64,000 bases of DNA from Planctomycetia bacterium (GCA_030539295.1 JAUNSJ010000002.1:221103-285102), one strand, 5' to 3'. Numbered from the stretch's first letter, positions 36,613 to 46,655 are shown. Program-made: numbers and translations. The notes: a model not told the origin generated them from the letters alone.

Positions 36613-36646
36613 TTTTCTTTTCCTTTCTGTCTTTATGGGCGATACA

Positions 36647-36674
36647 GGCACCATGCCCATTCAAACATGGTGCC
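36647..36674 (-). promoter_or_regulatory. Intercistronic hairpin between GH2 and SSS genes
   Basis: Nine-base perfect stem GGCACCATG (36647-36655) with CATGGTGCC (36666-36674), 10-base loop, placed 11 bases after the GH2 stop and ahead of the transporter's ribosome site. No T run follows on the minus strand, so it may act in mRNA stability, processing or attenuation rather than simple termination. Confidence 0.5.
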
Positions 36675-36685
36675 GGAACTTGCAT

Positions 36686-39493
36686 TTATTTTGCAGGACG
36701 AGTCTTGACGTATTGCACAAGATTGTCCAGCAGCCAAACCGCTTCCGGATAGTCTTCCAGCAGAGCCAGACCATAGGTGGCCAGCACATAACCGTTGTCG
36801 CTTTTGCCTTCTCCCATGTACAAATAATAGGTATTCAGCCCTTCGCCTACGGCCAGCGGCTCCAACTGCCCCAGCGGATTCGAGACACTTAAATCGAACA
36901 TGCCACTGCAAACCAGGCGGAACCATAGCGTGTCAATCCGACCCGTGTGCGGAAAGTCACCGAAAGCGGCATGCTGCTCAAACGCGGTTCCTAATTGTGA
37001 GCCAAGCGACCACCAGCCGAGCCGGACGTTAGGCCCGCCGGTCGCTTCTCCAAGGGCCAGAACGCGACACCCTTTCGCAAGGGCCGCTTTCACACACGCC
37101 TCGCCTGCACTTGCGATGAGAATATCGTTTGGCGTAAGACGCGTTTCGTCATATTTTACCAGTCCCTCATAGCGGTCGCTCAAAACATTCCACAAGGACT
37201 CCGAGACGATCAGTCCTGTCCCATCCTGCTTCTTTCGCTCGGGGAACCAGTATTTCGGCCAGCGATTCTCGATCGAGGTTCCCTCAAGCTTTACGACGAG
37301 GTCCACCTTTTCCGGACGGTCAAGTTTCGGAACGGTAACCGCACAGTCCCCGAGCTCGCCGACGAATCCGGTCGCTATTTCGCCATGTGCGATTTCCCCG
37401 GACAGCATTGTTTTACCATCGCGATTAACGATCGACCACACCAGTTTACCGGCAGGAATCGGGTCCGCCCCGAAATGTGACAGATAAAAACGGTACGATT
37501 CGGTCATGCCGCTGGCCAGGACGCCCAGGCCCGGGTCGCCCGTTGCAAGAATCGCCGTTGGACTGTTGAATGCGGCAAACTCTTCCGGCGAAAGGCCTCC
37601 TTCTTTCTGTTCGTAGAACGCGTTCAGGAATCCCTGGCCGGTGTACGTTGGACCTTGATTGACCATAACGTCGACCAGCGTCCAGTAGGAATAGCCGTCA
37701 CAGGCCGGGTCGAGTCGCGCTCGTTCTATCCCGTCTTTCTGATAGTACCCCTGAAGTCCATGAGCGGCGGCCAGACAGCGGTCGCCCCACACTCGCGCAA
37801 GGCCGCACCGCGATAGTAATTCCTCATAAGCCTTCATCGTACGCGGACTATTCATAATGCCCGTAAAACGATCCTCCAGACGCGGGTCCATCTTGATGCC
37901 CAAATTTAAGTACTCATGGGCAATAAAAGGCCGGTCCAGATAATCAAACGTGCCGGCCATCCAAGGCATAATCGACGAGGGACCGTGGTAACTGTTCGGC
38001 GAATCGAAATCGGAATTCGTGGGCGTGTTACAGCCTCCGTCCTGATGCTGCATAATACGGTCCGGGTCATTGGCCTTAACCCATTGATACATGGCGTCGC
38101 CAATCTCTTTTCCGAGGTATCCTTCATTTCCGGTCGAATAAGTCGCGAACGAGACGTAGCGGCGGAAATGTCGCCATAATTCCTGAAGGTCTCGCATGGG
38201 GTCGAAAATAAAACCTTCGGTTGTTATGTCGTGATAATAAGGGAGCTCCGGCTGAACGAGAATGCCCGCTTCGTCGGCCGCTTCGTAGAATTCCGGAATT
38301 TCGTTGTGCGTGTGAAGTCGCACGTAGTTAAAGCCTGCACGTTTAATGACCTTCATGTTCTCCAAATGGACTTTATAATCGGCAGGCGAGGCCAGCGTAA
38401 GCGGATACACGAAATCGTCACCATAGCCGCGAAGCAGATACGGCTTGCCGTTAAGATGAAATTCCTTGCCAACAACTTCCAGTTTACGAAGCCCGAATCG
38501 TTCGGTCCAGCCGTCTATTATCTTGCCACTCTCGTCGCGGAGAACAACGTCCGCCAGGTACAAGTTGGGCTCTTCCGGGGTCCACAATTTCAAGTCAGGA
38601 CAGGGGACCTGAATCCTGTTATCCTGACCCGTTTCGACCGGTGTGGCCGCCGTCGTGACGAGACTGCGACCGTCGAGAGTCTTTAGAGTGACTTGTGCCG
38701 TTAAAGAACTTGTTTCCTTCAGTACGCTGGCGACCGCAGCGTGAATTTCGGCTGTTCGGGAAAGGTAATCACCTCGAACATGAACATCGTCGAGCCAGGT
38801 TTCATTCGTTGCCTGAAGTTCGACGTCACGATAGAGTCCGCCCCAGCGGTGACAGCCGCTAAAAAGTCCTTTGCGACTTGGCGTATCGTTCCGGACCGTC
38901 GCAACAATTTCCACAGGTTCTCCTGCCACGACGTAGTCTGTTATATTATATTTGTACGTCCCGCAATAATTATTGACGTAACAGACCCGCTTCTTATTGA
39001 CCCAGAAATAACCTTCCGACTTAACGCCGCCAATGGCCAGCCAGATCTGTTGTCCTGACCAGTCTGCCGGCAGTGTTATTGTTTTGCGATAGCGGACAAC
39101 GCCCATATAAATGTGCTTAAGAGGACGGGGATTGCAGTCGAAAACCGGGTCCCAGTGAAGACCTGTTCCCGGTTCGCCCAGACCTTCTGCTTCCCAGCAG
39201 GAGGGTACGTTTATCGTGCGCACGCCAGACCAGTCGGGCTCGTTCCAATCGGGGCCTTTCCCCATTCGATGGCGACCCAAAAGCGTAGAATCAGGCACGA
39301 TTTCCCAAGGACCACGCAATGACAGAATTTTACTCGCGTCATAGCGAACCACCGGATTCACCACCGCCGGCGTGGCCTCCTGCGGACCCCAATGGTCCTC
39401 GTGCTGGCCCCAAACGCATGGTGTATTAAAAGAAAAATAGAGAGTTAAAAAAATTGCAAAACAGGATAAATAACAGAAACTTTTGCTTGTCAT
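36686..39493 (-). CDS. Secreted glycoside hydrolase family 2 enzyme
   Basis: A 935-aa secreted enzyme: signal peptide (SCFAIFLTLYFSFNTPCVWG), jelly-roll sugar-binding domain (about 60-220), immunoglobulin-like domain (about 225-330), TIM barrel (about 335-640) and a C-terminal extension. The acid/base Glu is in STGNEGYLG (about residue 457) and the nucleophile Glu in IAHEYLNLG (about 526). GH2 covers beta-galactosidase, beta-mannosidase and beta-glucuronidase activities; the C-terminal part does not settle which. Upstream of the sodium symporter, so it probably frees the sugar that the symporter takes up. Confidence 0.85.
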   Translation of the reverse strand: MTSKSFCYLSCFAIFLTLYFSFNTPCVWGQHEDHWGPQEATPAVVNPVVRYDASKILSLRGPWEIVPDSTLLGRHRMGKGPDWNEPDWSGVRTINVPSCWEAEGLGEPGTGLHWDPVFDCNPRPLKHIYMGVVRYRKTITLPADWSGQQIWLAIGGVKSEGYFWVNKKRVCYVNNYCGTYKYNITDYVVAGEPVEIVATVRNDTPSRKGLFSGCHRWGGLYRDVELQATNETWLDDVHVRGDYLSRTAEIHAAVASVLKETSSLTAQVTLKTLDGRSLVTTAATPVETGQDNRIQVPCPDLKLWTPEEPNLYLADVVLRDESGKIIDGWTERFGLRKLEVVGKEFHLNGKPYLLRGYGDDFVYPLTLASPADYKVHLENMKVIKRAGFNYVRLHTHNEIPEFYEAADEAGILVQPELPYYHDITTEGFIFDPMRDLQELWRHFRRYVSFATYSTGNEGYLGKEIGDAMYQWVKANDPDRIMQHQDGGCNTPTNSDFDSPNSYHGPSSIMPWMAGTFDYLDRPFIAHEYLNLGIKMDPRLEDRFTGIMNSPRTMKAYEELLSRCGLARVWGDRCLAAAHGLQGYYQKDGIERARLDPACDGYSYWTLVDVMVNQGPTYTGQGFLNAFYEQKEGGLSPEEFAAFNSPTAILATGDPGLGVLASGMTESYRFYLSHFGADPIPAGKLVWSIVNRDGKTMLSGEIAHGEIATGFVGELGDCAVTVPKLDRPEKVDLVVKLEGTSIENRWPKYWFPERKKQDGTGLIVSESLWNVLSDRYEGLVKYDETRLTPNDILIASAGEACVKAALAKGCRVLALGEATGGPNVRLGWWSLGSQLGTAFEQHAAFGDFPHTGRIDTLWFRLVCSGMFDLSVSNPLGQLEPLAVGEGLNTYYLYMGEGKSDNGYVLATYGLALLEDYPEAVWLLDNLVQYVKTRPAK

Positions 39494-39581
39494 AGTGAAA
39501 ATTCATTCCTTGCTGACTTTTGAGTGTGGCTGGTACTATAGCGACATTTCCTTTTCCACGGGACGGCACCTGGTCACGGTA

Positions 39582-39614
39582 AACGGGACAGAACGAAAAA
39601 ACGCTCTGCCCGTT
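39582..39614 (-). terminator. Hairpin between the Gfo/Idh and GH2 genes
   Basis: Near-perfect stem AACGGGACAGAACG (39582-39595) with CGCTCTGCCCGTT (39602-39614), with one bulge and one mismatch, and a six-A loop. It lies after the oxidoreductase stop at 39631. There is no T run after the stem on the minus strand. Confidence 0.4.
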
Positions 39615-39630
39615 CACAAACGAACCTGCA

Positions 39631-40773
39631 CTACAGGAGCGAAATCCACTTCTTTTGTTCCGAACTCTCTTGCACCGCCTCAAGTACCCGCTGGCATGTG
39701 ACACCATCGGCAAAAGACGGTGAAAAGGACTCGCCCTTGGCTATGGCCGTAACGAGATGAGCCACTTCCAGAACGAAGCAATCAGCGTAACCGATTCCAT
39801 GCCCCTGCGGCCAGGGGCCACCACCGTAAGGATGCCCATCCCAGGTCGCGTTGATCTTGGTAAAGCCCTGAAGTTCAACAGGCAGGGTTCGATCGCAAAA
39901 TTCAAGGTAATTCTGCTCTTCAAAATCCCAGTATATGGAGCCGAGCGAGCCGTTAATCTCAATGCAATTGTGATTCTTTCGGCCGCCGGCGAATCGCGTC
40001 GCCTCAAAGCAGCCGGTGGCGCCATTATCGTATTCGCAAAGGACCTGTGCAACGTCGTCGACTGTAACTTCGCCTTGAGGACCATCCGGGTCATCAGCCG
40101 AGAGCGGACGCTGTTTCACCAAAGTTTTGCAATTGGCGACAAGCGAAGTAATTTCGGCCCCGGTCATAAATCGCGACATATCAATGGAGTGCGAACAGAT
40201 ATCGCCGAGCGACCCGGAACCGGCAAGCTCCTTCTGAAGACGCCAGACCATGGCCGCTTTCGGATCGACCATCCAGTCCTGGGCATAACGCGCATGCACG
40301 TGGTAGATGGTCCCGAGTTTCCCGTCGGCAATGAGTTTTTTTGCCAGCGCGGTTGCCGGGGTAAATCGATAGGAGAAGCCACAGGCATGTACGAGCGACT
40401 TCCCTTCGACCGCCTTAAGCATATCACAGGCATCGGCGTAGTTATTGGCCAACGGCTTTTCACAAAGAATATGTTTATTGTTCTTCGCGGCCTCAATGAC
40501 CATTTCCTTGTGCAGAAAGCCGGGCGTGGCCACGCTAATCAGATCAATATCGTCGCGCGAGACGAGCTTTTTCCAATCGGCTTCCGTTTCCTGCCAGCCG
40601 TACCGGTGCGCGAACGCTTCGAGTCGCTCCGGTGTATCCTTTGCGCACACACATTTCATTTCAATTTCAACCGGCAGGTCATACCACATCCCTGCGTTGC
40701 GATAGGCGTTGGAATGGGCGACTCCCATAAACTGATGACCAATTAACCCGACGCGGATTTTTTTCTTTGCCAT
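39631..40773 (-). CDS. Gfo/Idh/MocA-family sugar oxidoreductase
   Basis: A 380-aa cytoplasmic NAD(P)-dependent oxidoreductase: Rossmann motif GLIGHQFMGVAH at the N-terminus, the EKPLANN motif with the conserved Lys (about residue 100), and the C-terminal alpha/beta dimerisation domain. Substrates are sugars, sugar acids or inositols. ATG at 40773 follows AGAGGAG. It lies between the DegT aminotransferase and GH2 genes on the same strand, consistent with oxidation of a liberated sugar. Confidence 0.85.
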   Translation of the reverse strand: MAKKKIRVGLIGHQFMGVAHSNAYRNAGMWYDLPVEIEMKCVCAKDTPERLEAFAHRYGWQETEADWKKLVSRDDIDLISVATPGFLHKEMVIEAAKNNKHILCEKPLANNYADACDMLKAVEGKSLVHACGFSYRFTPATALAKKLIADGKLGTIYHVHARYAQDWMVDPKAAMVWRLQKELAGSGSLGDICSHSIDMSRFMTGAEITSLVANCKTLVKQRPLSADDPDGPQGEVTVDDVAQVLCEYDNGATGCFEATRFAGGRKNHNCIEINGSLGSIYWDFEEQNYLEFCDRTLPVELQGFTKINATWDGHPYGGGPWPQGHGIGYADCFVLEVAHLVTAIAKGESFSPSFADGVTCQRVLEAVQESSEQKKWISLL

Positions 40774-40915
40774 GATTGTTCTCCTCTGGTGTTGTCTTCT
40801 GATTTTTGCTTGGCGCCACACGTTTTCCCGCGTTTTGTGACTTTTCCGATTGTCGCTGGTAAGTTCTTTTCGTTGCCGCAAGCGAGCAGCGTGTGGGTCA
40901 ATATATTATAGCACG

Positions 40916-42109
40916 TCAGGACGTTTGGGCAACGGCGTTCCTGAATCGGTCGGCGACCTGGGCCACTTCCTCGTCCGTCGAATTTATATTGACGCCAAAA
41001 CCGGCACCGAGTCCGCCATCAACGACGCCTACACTAATATTCATGGCGCGTAGCAGGAGGTCGTCCGTCTTCGGATAGGACCCGAAGCCGTGCGGCTGAC
41101 CCACCGAGGCCAGATGAGCGCCTACATGCTCCATATTGGAATAGACATGCCAGCCACTTCGCGCGATTGGACCGGTGCCCAGGAGCTCGCCGACCGCTTT
41201 TGCCTTTTCCGCCGTCTCAAAAATGACCGTAAGAAGTGTCCCGCACTCTCCCGCTTCGTCATTGATCGTGCGAAATCGAATACCAGGCGTGCCGCGGAGT
41301 TTCTCCTTAAGCGACGTCTTGAGTGTACGAAGACGCGTCAGCAGCTTCGGCAGTTTGCGGAACTGTGCCAGTGCCCCCGCTCCGGTCAATTCGTTCATGC
41401 GGAAATTCAAACCAAGTATGAGCCGGTTACCCACTTCGACCCCCGTTCGGTTCGGTAAGTGTCCCTGATCGTGAAATCCAAACGCTCGCTCATACAAATC
41501 TTTATCACTCGTGGCAACGAGGCCGCCGTCGCCCGAGGTTATCGTCTTGAAAAAGTTCAGCGAAAACGCTCCTATATTGCCTATCGTACCGCAACTCTTT
41601 CCTCCGTATTGCGCCCCGAATGCCTGGCATGCGTCTTCTATTACCGGAAGACCCTTCTCACTGGCTATGTCCATGATCGCTGACATATCGCACGGATTAC
41701 CCAGCATGTGGACCGGCATAATCGCCTTGGTTTTGGGCGTGATTCGCTTCTTGATTTCTTCCGGGTCAATAGTAAGACTATCGTTAATTTCCGTGAGGAC
41801 CGGGACGCCACCGGCAAAAATGATCGAGGTGTAGCTGGCGACAAAAGTATAGGCCGGAACGATCACTTCGTCGCCCGGTTTGACGCCCAAGGCCAAAAGC
41901 GAAACGAGCAGTGAGGCTGTGCCTGACGTCGTGGCCAGGGCATGCTGGCACTGAAACTTCTGACACAACTCCTGCTCCAAGTCAAAGACCTTGTGCTTGA
42001 AATTGGGATCCTTCATGTTCCCGTAGCGGAACCAGTATTTTGAATCCACAACTTCGTTAATCTCTTTTTTTTCCTCTTCACCAATCCAATAAGCACCTGG
42101 ACCTGGCAT
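40916..42109 (-). CDS. DegT/DnrJ/EryC1/StrS sugar aminotransferase
   Basis: A 397-aa PLP-dependent fold-type I enzyme. The PLP lysine is in NFFKTITSGDGG (about residue 190), the N-terminal domain has TSGTASLLVSLLALGVKPGDEVIVP, and EDACQAFGAQYGGK is also typical. These enzymes transfer an amino group to keto-sugar nucleotides. I start at the ATG at 42109, seven bases after AAAGGG; an ATG two codons earlier sits against the ribosome site. Neighbours suggest amino-sugar metabolism. Confidence 0.85.
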   Translation of the reverse strand: MPGPGAYWIGEEEKKEINEVVDSKYWFRYGNMKDPNFKHKVFDLEQELCQKFQCQHALATTSGTASLLVSLLALGVKPGDEVIVPAYTFVASYTSIIFAGGVPVLTEINDSLTIDPEEIKKRITPKTKAIMPVHMLGNPCDMSAIMDIASEKGLPVIEDACQAFGAQYGGKSCGTIGNIGAFSLNFFKTITSGDGGLVATSDKDLYERAFGFHDQGHLPNRTGVEVGNRLILGLNFRMNELTGAGALAQFRKLPKLLTRLRTLKTSLKEKLRGTPGIRFRTINDEAGECGTLLTVIFETAEKAKAVGELLGTGPIARSGWHVYSNMEHVGAHLASVGQPHGFGSYPKTDDLLLRAMNISVGVVDGGLGAGFGVNINSTDEEVAQVADRFRNAVAQTS

Positions 42110-42215
42110 AATCATTCCCTTTCTTATTCGTATTTTAAGTTTCCTGCCTTGTTTGCAAGGTCTTTTCTAACAGCCGCAAAAAGGCGATTTTCCAACATTT
42201 TCTTCTCTGTCCGCG

Positions 42216-42249
42216 TAAAAACAGGAGCTGACTTGCAATCAGCCCCTGT
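42216..42249 (-). terminator. Rho-independent terminator after the PIG-L deacetylase
   Basis: Eleven-base stem ACAGGAGCTGA (42221-42231) and TCAGCCCCTGT (42239-42249) with one A/C mismatch, 7-base loop, followed on the minus strand by five T. It lies 30 bases after the PIG-L stop and so separates that gene from the DegT gene. Confidence 0.75.
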
Positions 42250-42278
42250 CAAACCGATTCAAACGAAATCGGTAGCTG

Positions 42279-43016
42279 TTATCGCTCAATCTGGAACGGA
42301 TTCGGCTCCAGACACTGTGGTAAATAGTGATTGATAAAAGTTCGACCATAGCGAATCGACGGTCGAAATGCTTCCGCGTATTGCACTCCTGCCTGAAAGC
42401 CACGGTACTTTGCCGGGGTCTCTAAAAACGTCGACATACCGGCCTTGTAGATATCGAGCATCCACTGATTCTGACTCTCATGGCATCCGACCATCTTGAC
42501 TTTCGTCTCAAATGTCTCTGTTATATCAACATAGATTTGTGGCTCAAAACCAACACCCATCGGCGTATCCATATGATAAACAAAGGGAATTTTCGACGTA
42601 GGGGCATGCTTCGTCTCAATCAGCGGAATAGATGCCATGTGCACGCAGTCATCCACAATGCGGGACGAGGTCGAATGGTCCGGATTATAATCATTGGTAA
42701 AATGGCAAATGACTACGTCCGGATTCGCGATCCGGAAAGCGTCGATAAAAGCCAGCCGCGTCTCGCGATTGTCGTACAGGAATTCATCGTCGAAGTCAAG
42801 CCAAATAACCTCGGCGCCAATAATGGCTGCCGCCGCTTCCGCTTCCTTCTTACGTATGGCACGGATCTCCGACATGCTGTGATTCGACGAACCGATATTC
42901 CCACTGGTCGATATACAGAAAAAGACATTGGCGCCCATCTTTCTGTAGAGAGCCGCCGTGCCCCCGGCGTAGGTCTCAATATCGTCCGGATGGGCTCCCA
43001 CAAAAAGTACATTCAT
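42279..43016 (-). CDS. PIG-L family deacetylase (LmbE-like)
   Basis: A 245-aa zinc-dependent N-deacetylase. It starts MNVLFVGAHPDDIE, with the HPDD zinc motif, and has NPDHSTS supplying the second histidine. Family members remove acetyl from N-acetylglucosamine-containing lipids or glycosides. ATG at 43016 follows GAGGAG. A strong terminator downstream makes it a separate transcription unit from the DegT gene. Confidence 0.85.
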   Translation of the reverse strand: MNVLFVGAHPDDIETYAGGTAALYRKMGANVFFCISTSGNIGSSNHSMSEIRAIRKKEAEAAAAIIGAEVIWLDFDDEFLYDNRETRLAFIDAFRIANPDVVICHFTNDYNPDHSTSSRIVDDCVHMASIPLIETKHAPTSKIPFVYHMDTPMGVGFEPQIYVDITETFETKVKMVGCHESQNQWMLDIYKAGMSTFLETPAKYRGFQAGVQYAEAFRPSIRYGRTFINHYLPQCLEPNPFQIER

Positions 43017-43518
43017 ATTCGTTCTCCTCAAACTTGGTTTTGCTGGTTTTACATCAGTCTTTATGCAAACGTCGATTACGCGTCCGCACTCAACGGAACA
43101 GGCAAAAGATACCCTTTGTTCCATGACTTCAAGTTTACCAAATAATCCAGAGCTGAAAAGACTAAAATTTCGTCAAAATGAAGTGAAATAACGACAATTA
43201 ATACAACGATAATCAATGCACGGAGACTGTGGTTTTGTATTGACTTTTATTTATTTTACTTATCTTGCGTATTTTCTCTTCGTGCCCGGTTTCAGAAAAC
43301 GAATATTCCTCATTCTATTATATGCGACTTTGTTTATTGTCTTGTGATTTTCTCCTTGATTTGGGGACTTGACAAGCTACGCAAAGTATGTTATCCTTGA
43401 ACATAGGTGCGAAGAAGAGCGGTTGCTCTTATATAGACGCCTGTCCCGCCCCTGCTGTAATATTCCCGCCCGTTTCGCCTGCCGTTTAGAACCGTGTACG
43501 ATAGAAATGAGAGTCTGT
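43017..43518. other. Divergent intergenic region before the heparinase-like gene
   Basis: About 500 bases, AT-rich in the middle, between divergent genes. Contains the promoter at 43369-43397. No gene supported; an apparent TTG start at 43369 is actually the -35 element. Confidence 0.5.
43369..43397 (+). promoter_or_regulatory. Sigma-70-type promoter of the heparinase-like gene
   Basis: TTGACA (43369-43374), 17 bases, TATCCT (43392-43397), matching ten of twelve consensus positions with ideal spacing. Transcription would start near 43404, leaving a leader of about 110 bases. Confidence 0.6.
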
Positions 43519-45603
43519 ATGAAAAGAGTCTGTAAGATAAATATTTGTTGCCATTTTTGTGGTCGGGTACTGCTGTCTTTGCTGGTGGGTGTTGTCGTAA
43601 CGCTGACGAGCCTCATAAGCGGCGTGAGCTGTTTTTCGCAGGAGAGTCCGCGGCGTCCGGAAGCCGAGGCAATCGACGCCAGGGCACGCGAGCTTACGCC
43701 GCATGTTTCGGACCGGCAACCTCTATTCGCAGCGCCGGTCGACGACCGTCAGGCATGGTCGGTTGCCACGGAATTGTCGGACGCGGTCAACGCGGTCAAA
43801 CGGGCGGAGGAAGTCGTAAAAGAGCCGTTACAAACAGTTCCGGAAGAGCTGTATCGCGAATTCTATAATACCGGGATTCGGTCGAATTACGAGAAACAAT
43901 ATGGGGCACAACGCCAACGACTAAACACGCTTGTCCTTGGCGAGTTGGTCGAGAATAAAGGACGTTTTCTGCCGGCGGTCGAAGAAATGATACACATGTT
44001 CTGCGACTCTCCTTCCTGGCTCCTGCCTGCGCACGATCGCAACGCGGAAGTTTACGACGGGAGAGCCATTTATTCTGACCTGTTCGCCTGTGAACTCGCC
44101 TGGAATCTTGGTCTGACTTACGCTGTTTTAAGAGAGAAACTCTCGCCGGAAACCAATACACTCCTGGTCGATAATATCAGGCGACGCATTCTTGACCCCT
44201 TTCGCAGGAGTATTACCGGTGAACAAAAAGCAATCTGGTGGATTAACAGTAAGCACAACTGGAATGCTGTGTGTCACATGGGGACTTTGGGGGCCGCCTT
44301 GTGCGTGTGCGAGAGTCGTGAGGAGCGTGCCTGGTTCCTGGCCGCGGCGGAATATTACAGTAAGGACTTCCTCGACAGCTTTACGGCCGATGGCTATTGC
44401 AGTGAAGGCCTGGGGTACTGGAACTATGGCTTTGGTCATTATCTGTATTCGGCCATGATGGCAGAACGCGCAACGAACGGACAGATCCATTTATTAGCGG
44501 GTGAGAAGCCGAAAAAAATCACCCTCTTCGCTTGCGAAATGGAACTGGTGGCGGGAATTTATCCTGCTTTTGCCGACTGCAATATAACAGCGAAACCTTA
44601 TTCCTTTACGGTTGGCCTGCTGAACAAAAAATTGAATTTGGGTCATGATTCCTGGTCTGCCGCCGCCTGCCGACAGCGGCAGGGAGTTCGTGCTTTGCAA
44701 CATGTTGCCGTCGCTCTTTTTGACGCGGACTATCTTGCGCTGGAACCGGATTCAGCGACCGCAAACGTGGACGCGGGCTTGCCGTTGCGTTCTGAATTCC
44801 CTGACGCCGGAGTCGTTTTGTGTCGCCCTGACCCGAACGAAGTCCGCGGCTCTCTTGCCGTTGCCATGAAGGCAGGGCACAACAACGAATTGCACAATCA
44901 CAACGACGTCGGGTCCTTCTCGGTCGTAAAAACGTTCCGCGACGCCCAGGGGAAAACGCGAGCGACCCTGACGATTCAGGACCCCGGCGGCGAAGTCTAC
45001 ACGCGTCGCACGTTCAGCAAGGAACGTTATCAAGGCGAACTTTTGAATTCCTTTGGGCATCCGGTGCCTCGCGTTAATGGTCAACTTCAGCAGACAGGGG
45101 CCCAGTATCAAGGAGAAATCGTTTCGCGAGCGTTTACGGATCAGGAAGACCGCATTGAAATGGAGATTTCCGCCGCCTACGGACTGCCGGAACTGGAATC
45201 GTTACGGCGTGTGTTTCGCTATCAGCGGGGCGCGGAAACGCTGCATGACACGGAATCGCACTCGAACGCCGATTCCGGGAAATGTTGTGGTTGCCTTCAC
45301 GTCACCGATACGGCGACCTTTGCCGCGGGCAGTCCAGGCACGCTGGAGTCGGCCTTTATAACCCGGCTTGAAGTCAACATTATAAAAGGGCAGGGCAGCG
45401 AGCTTGAACTACAACTTGGTGGCGAAGAAGGGGTTCGACTGACCCTGACCGGTGAGGCAGACGGCACTCCGCTTGAACTCAGCGTCTCCACGCAAATTGT
45501 GGGAGAGAACGACGAATCCGTGCGGGAAAAACCAACACGGATCGCCGTTGTCCATGCCAATCCGGCACAAAAAGTGACAATAAACTGCGTTGTTACTCCA
45601 TAG
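43519..45603 (+). CDS. Secreted heparinase II/III-like polysaccharide lyase
   Basis: A protein of about 694 aa with a signal peptide or anchor (VLLSLLVGVVVTLTSLIS), an alpha/alpha-toroid domain (about 60-390) with HNWNAVCHMG and GYCSEGLGYWNYGFGHY (catalytic Tyr/His region), and a beta-sandwich heparinase II/III-like domain starting near HNNELHNHNDVGSF. Such enzymes cleave uronic-acid glycans (heparin, alginate, ulvan-like) by beta-elimination; substrate not clear. Start choice: the promoter at 43369-43397 excludes the longest frame; ATG at 43519 follows GAGAG, and ATG at 43507 is also possible. Confidence 0.75.
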   Translation: MKRVCKINICCHFCGRVLLSLLVGVVVTLTSLISGVSCFSQESPRRPEAEAIDARARELTPHVSDRQPLFAAPVDDRQAWSVATELSDAVNAVKRAEEVVKEPLQTVPEELYREFYNTGIRSNYEKQYGAQRQRLNTLVLGELVENKGRFLPAVEEMIHMFCDSPSWLLPAHDRNAEVYDGRAIYSDLFACELAWNLGLTYAVLREKLSPETNTLLVDNIRRRILDPFRRSITGEQKAIWWINSKHNWNAVCHMGTLGAALCVCESREERAWFLAAAEYYSKDFLDSFTADGYCSEGLGYWNYGFGHYLYSAMMAERATNGQIHLLAGEKPKKITLFACEMELVAGIYPAFADCNITAKPYSFTVGLLNKKLNLGHDSWSAAACRQRQGVRALQHVAVALFDADYLALEPDSATANVDAGLPLRSEFPDAGVVLCRPDPNEVRGSLAVAMKAGHNNELHNHNDVGSFSVVKTFRDAQGKTRATLTIQDPGGEVYTRRTFSKERYQGELLNSFGHPVPRVNGQLQQTGAQYQGEIVSRAFTDQEDRIEMEISAAYGLPELESLRRVFRYQRGAETLHDTESHSNADSGKCCGCLHVTDTATFAAGSPGTLESAFITRLEVNIIKGQGSELELQLGGEEGVRLTLTGEADGTPLELSVSTQIVGENDESVREKPTRIAVVHANPAQKVTINCVVTP

Positions 45604-45610
45604 CCTGCCG

Positions 45611-46639
45611 CTATTCCGCCGTGCGCTGAGCGTACGGCATGAGTTCGACCGGATTTGCGCCGTTCTGATACCAAAAGACAACACTGGTATAGTCGTCGGA
45701 GCTGATCATGTGCGGGCTTCCTTCCCAAGGTAACGGTTTAAGACCATGATTTTGAATCTGTGCCTTGAAACTTTTTTGAAATCGAACGGGATTCGTAAGA
45801 TACCACCGATACATTCGATTCAAAACTTTGCCATCTTCCTTTTCGTCCAGATAATGTCCGCAGTAGAGTCCATCGTAAACCGACCAGTACGAGGCGGTCC
45901 AGACCGAACCATATTCATCTTCGGTACCTCCCGAATGATGCATTTCCTCGCCGTCGACGGTAAAGATCATATCGCCTTCACCATACCAAAAGGAAGGTGT
46001 TTTTGCATTAATCTGAAGAATCTGGCCGACGAAATGCCCTTGACCGTCAGGAATCTCCAAAAACGTATACAGACCATTCTGAACCGTGTTTTCCCGATTA
46101 TATCGGGCATGAAGGCGGCTCGGCTCACTCGCATACTTTTCACCCAGTTCAAAGTCTATATTATAGGCAACGTTCTGGACGTAATCGAGATCGCCGTCGT
46201 TGTACAAGACGAATCTTGCATGTTTTGCAAACGGCATGGGCAAATGACACATGTAGCATCGCTCGTGTACCCGCATGGGAAGTGACTGGAAATCGACCGT
46301 TCGCGAATTAAAGCAGCCGAAAAAATCCGTTATCGGTACGTTAATACTAGGCTCGCTTGCCCCATCCCAGTAGACACGCAAGACCAGTCCGGAATACCAC
46401 TTCCCGTTCGAGTCGTCAGTAAAATAGAAATACGTTACCAGACCGGGCCCGTCTACCTCCGCAATGACGACTTCTTCCCCTTTCGGAACGGTGAGTTTTA
46501 CGTCATCCTGATAATAATTTTGAATCGATTTGAATCGCGCGTTCTGAATCTCATAAAGCGGCGGTTCCTGACCCAACGTCGAATCAAGCGCCATCGAAAA
46601 CAAAACGATGCTGCATAGACCTAATAGTGTTCTTCTCAT
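45611..46639 (-). CDS. Secreted DUF2961 / GH172-like glycosidase (cassette B)
   Basis: A 342-aa secreted protein (signal peptide MRRTLLGLCSIVLFSMALDSTLG) matching DUF2961, now glycoside hydrolase family 172. The two glutamates of the family active site are visible as GEGDMIF and GGTEDEYG. Characterised members act on alpha-D-fructofuranosides or alpha-D-arabinofuranosides. Single jelly-roll repeat length here. ATG at 46639 follows AAAGAAG, 16 bases after the lipoprotein stop. It is the enzyme of cassette B. Confidence 0.8.
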   Translation of the reverse strand: MRRTLLGLCSIVLFSMALDSTLGQEPPLYEIQNARFKSIQNYYQDDVKLTVPKGEEVVIAEVDGPGLVTYFYFTDDSNGKWYSGLVLRVYWDGASEPSINVPITDFFGCFNSRTVDFQSLPMRVHERCYMCHLPMPFAKHARFVLYNDGDLDYVQNVAYNIDFELGEKYASEPSRLHARYNRENTVQNGLYTFLEIPDGQGHFVGQILQINAKTPSFWYGEGDMIFTVDGEEMHHSGGTEDEYGSVWTASYWSVYDGLYCGHYLDEKEDGKVLNRMYRWYLTNPVRFQKSFKAQIQNHGLKPLPWEGSPHMISSDDYTSVVFWYQNGANPVELMPYAQRTAE

Positions 46640-46655
46640 TGATTGATTCTTCTTT

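Noticed and set aside
43369..43518. A longer N-terminus for the heparinase-like gene beginning at a TTG
   Set aside because: The TTG is the first part of the -35 box TTGACA of a strong promoter.
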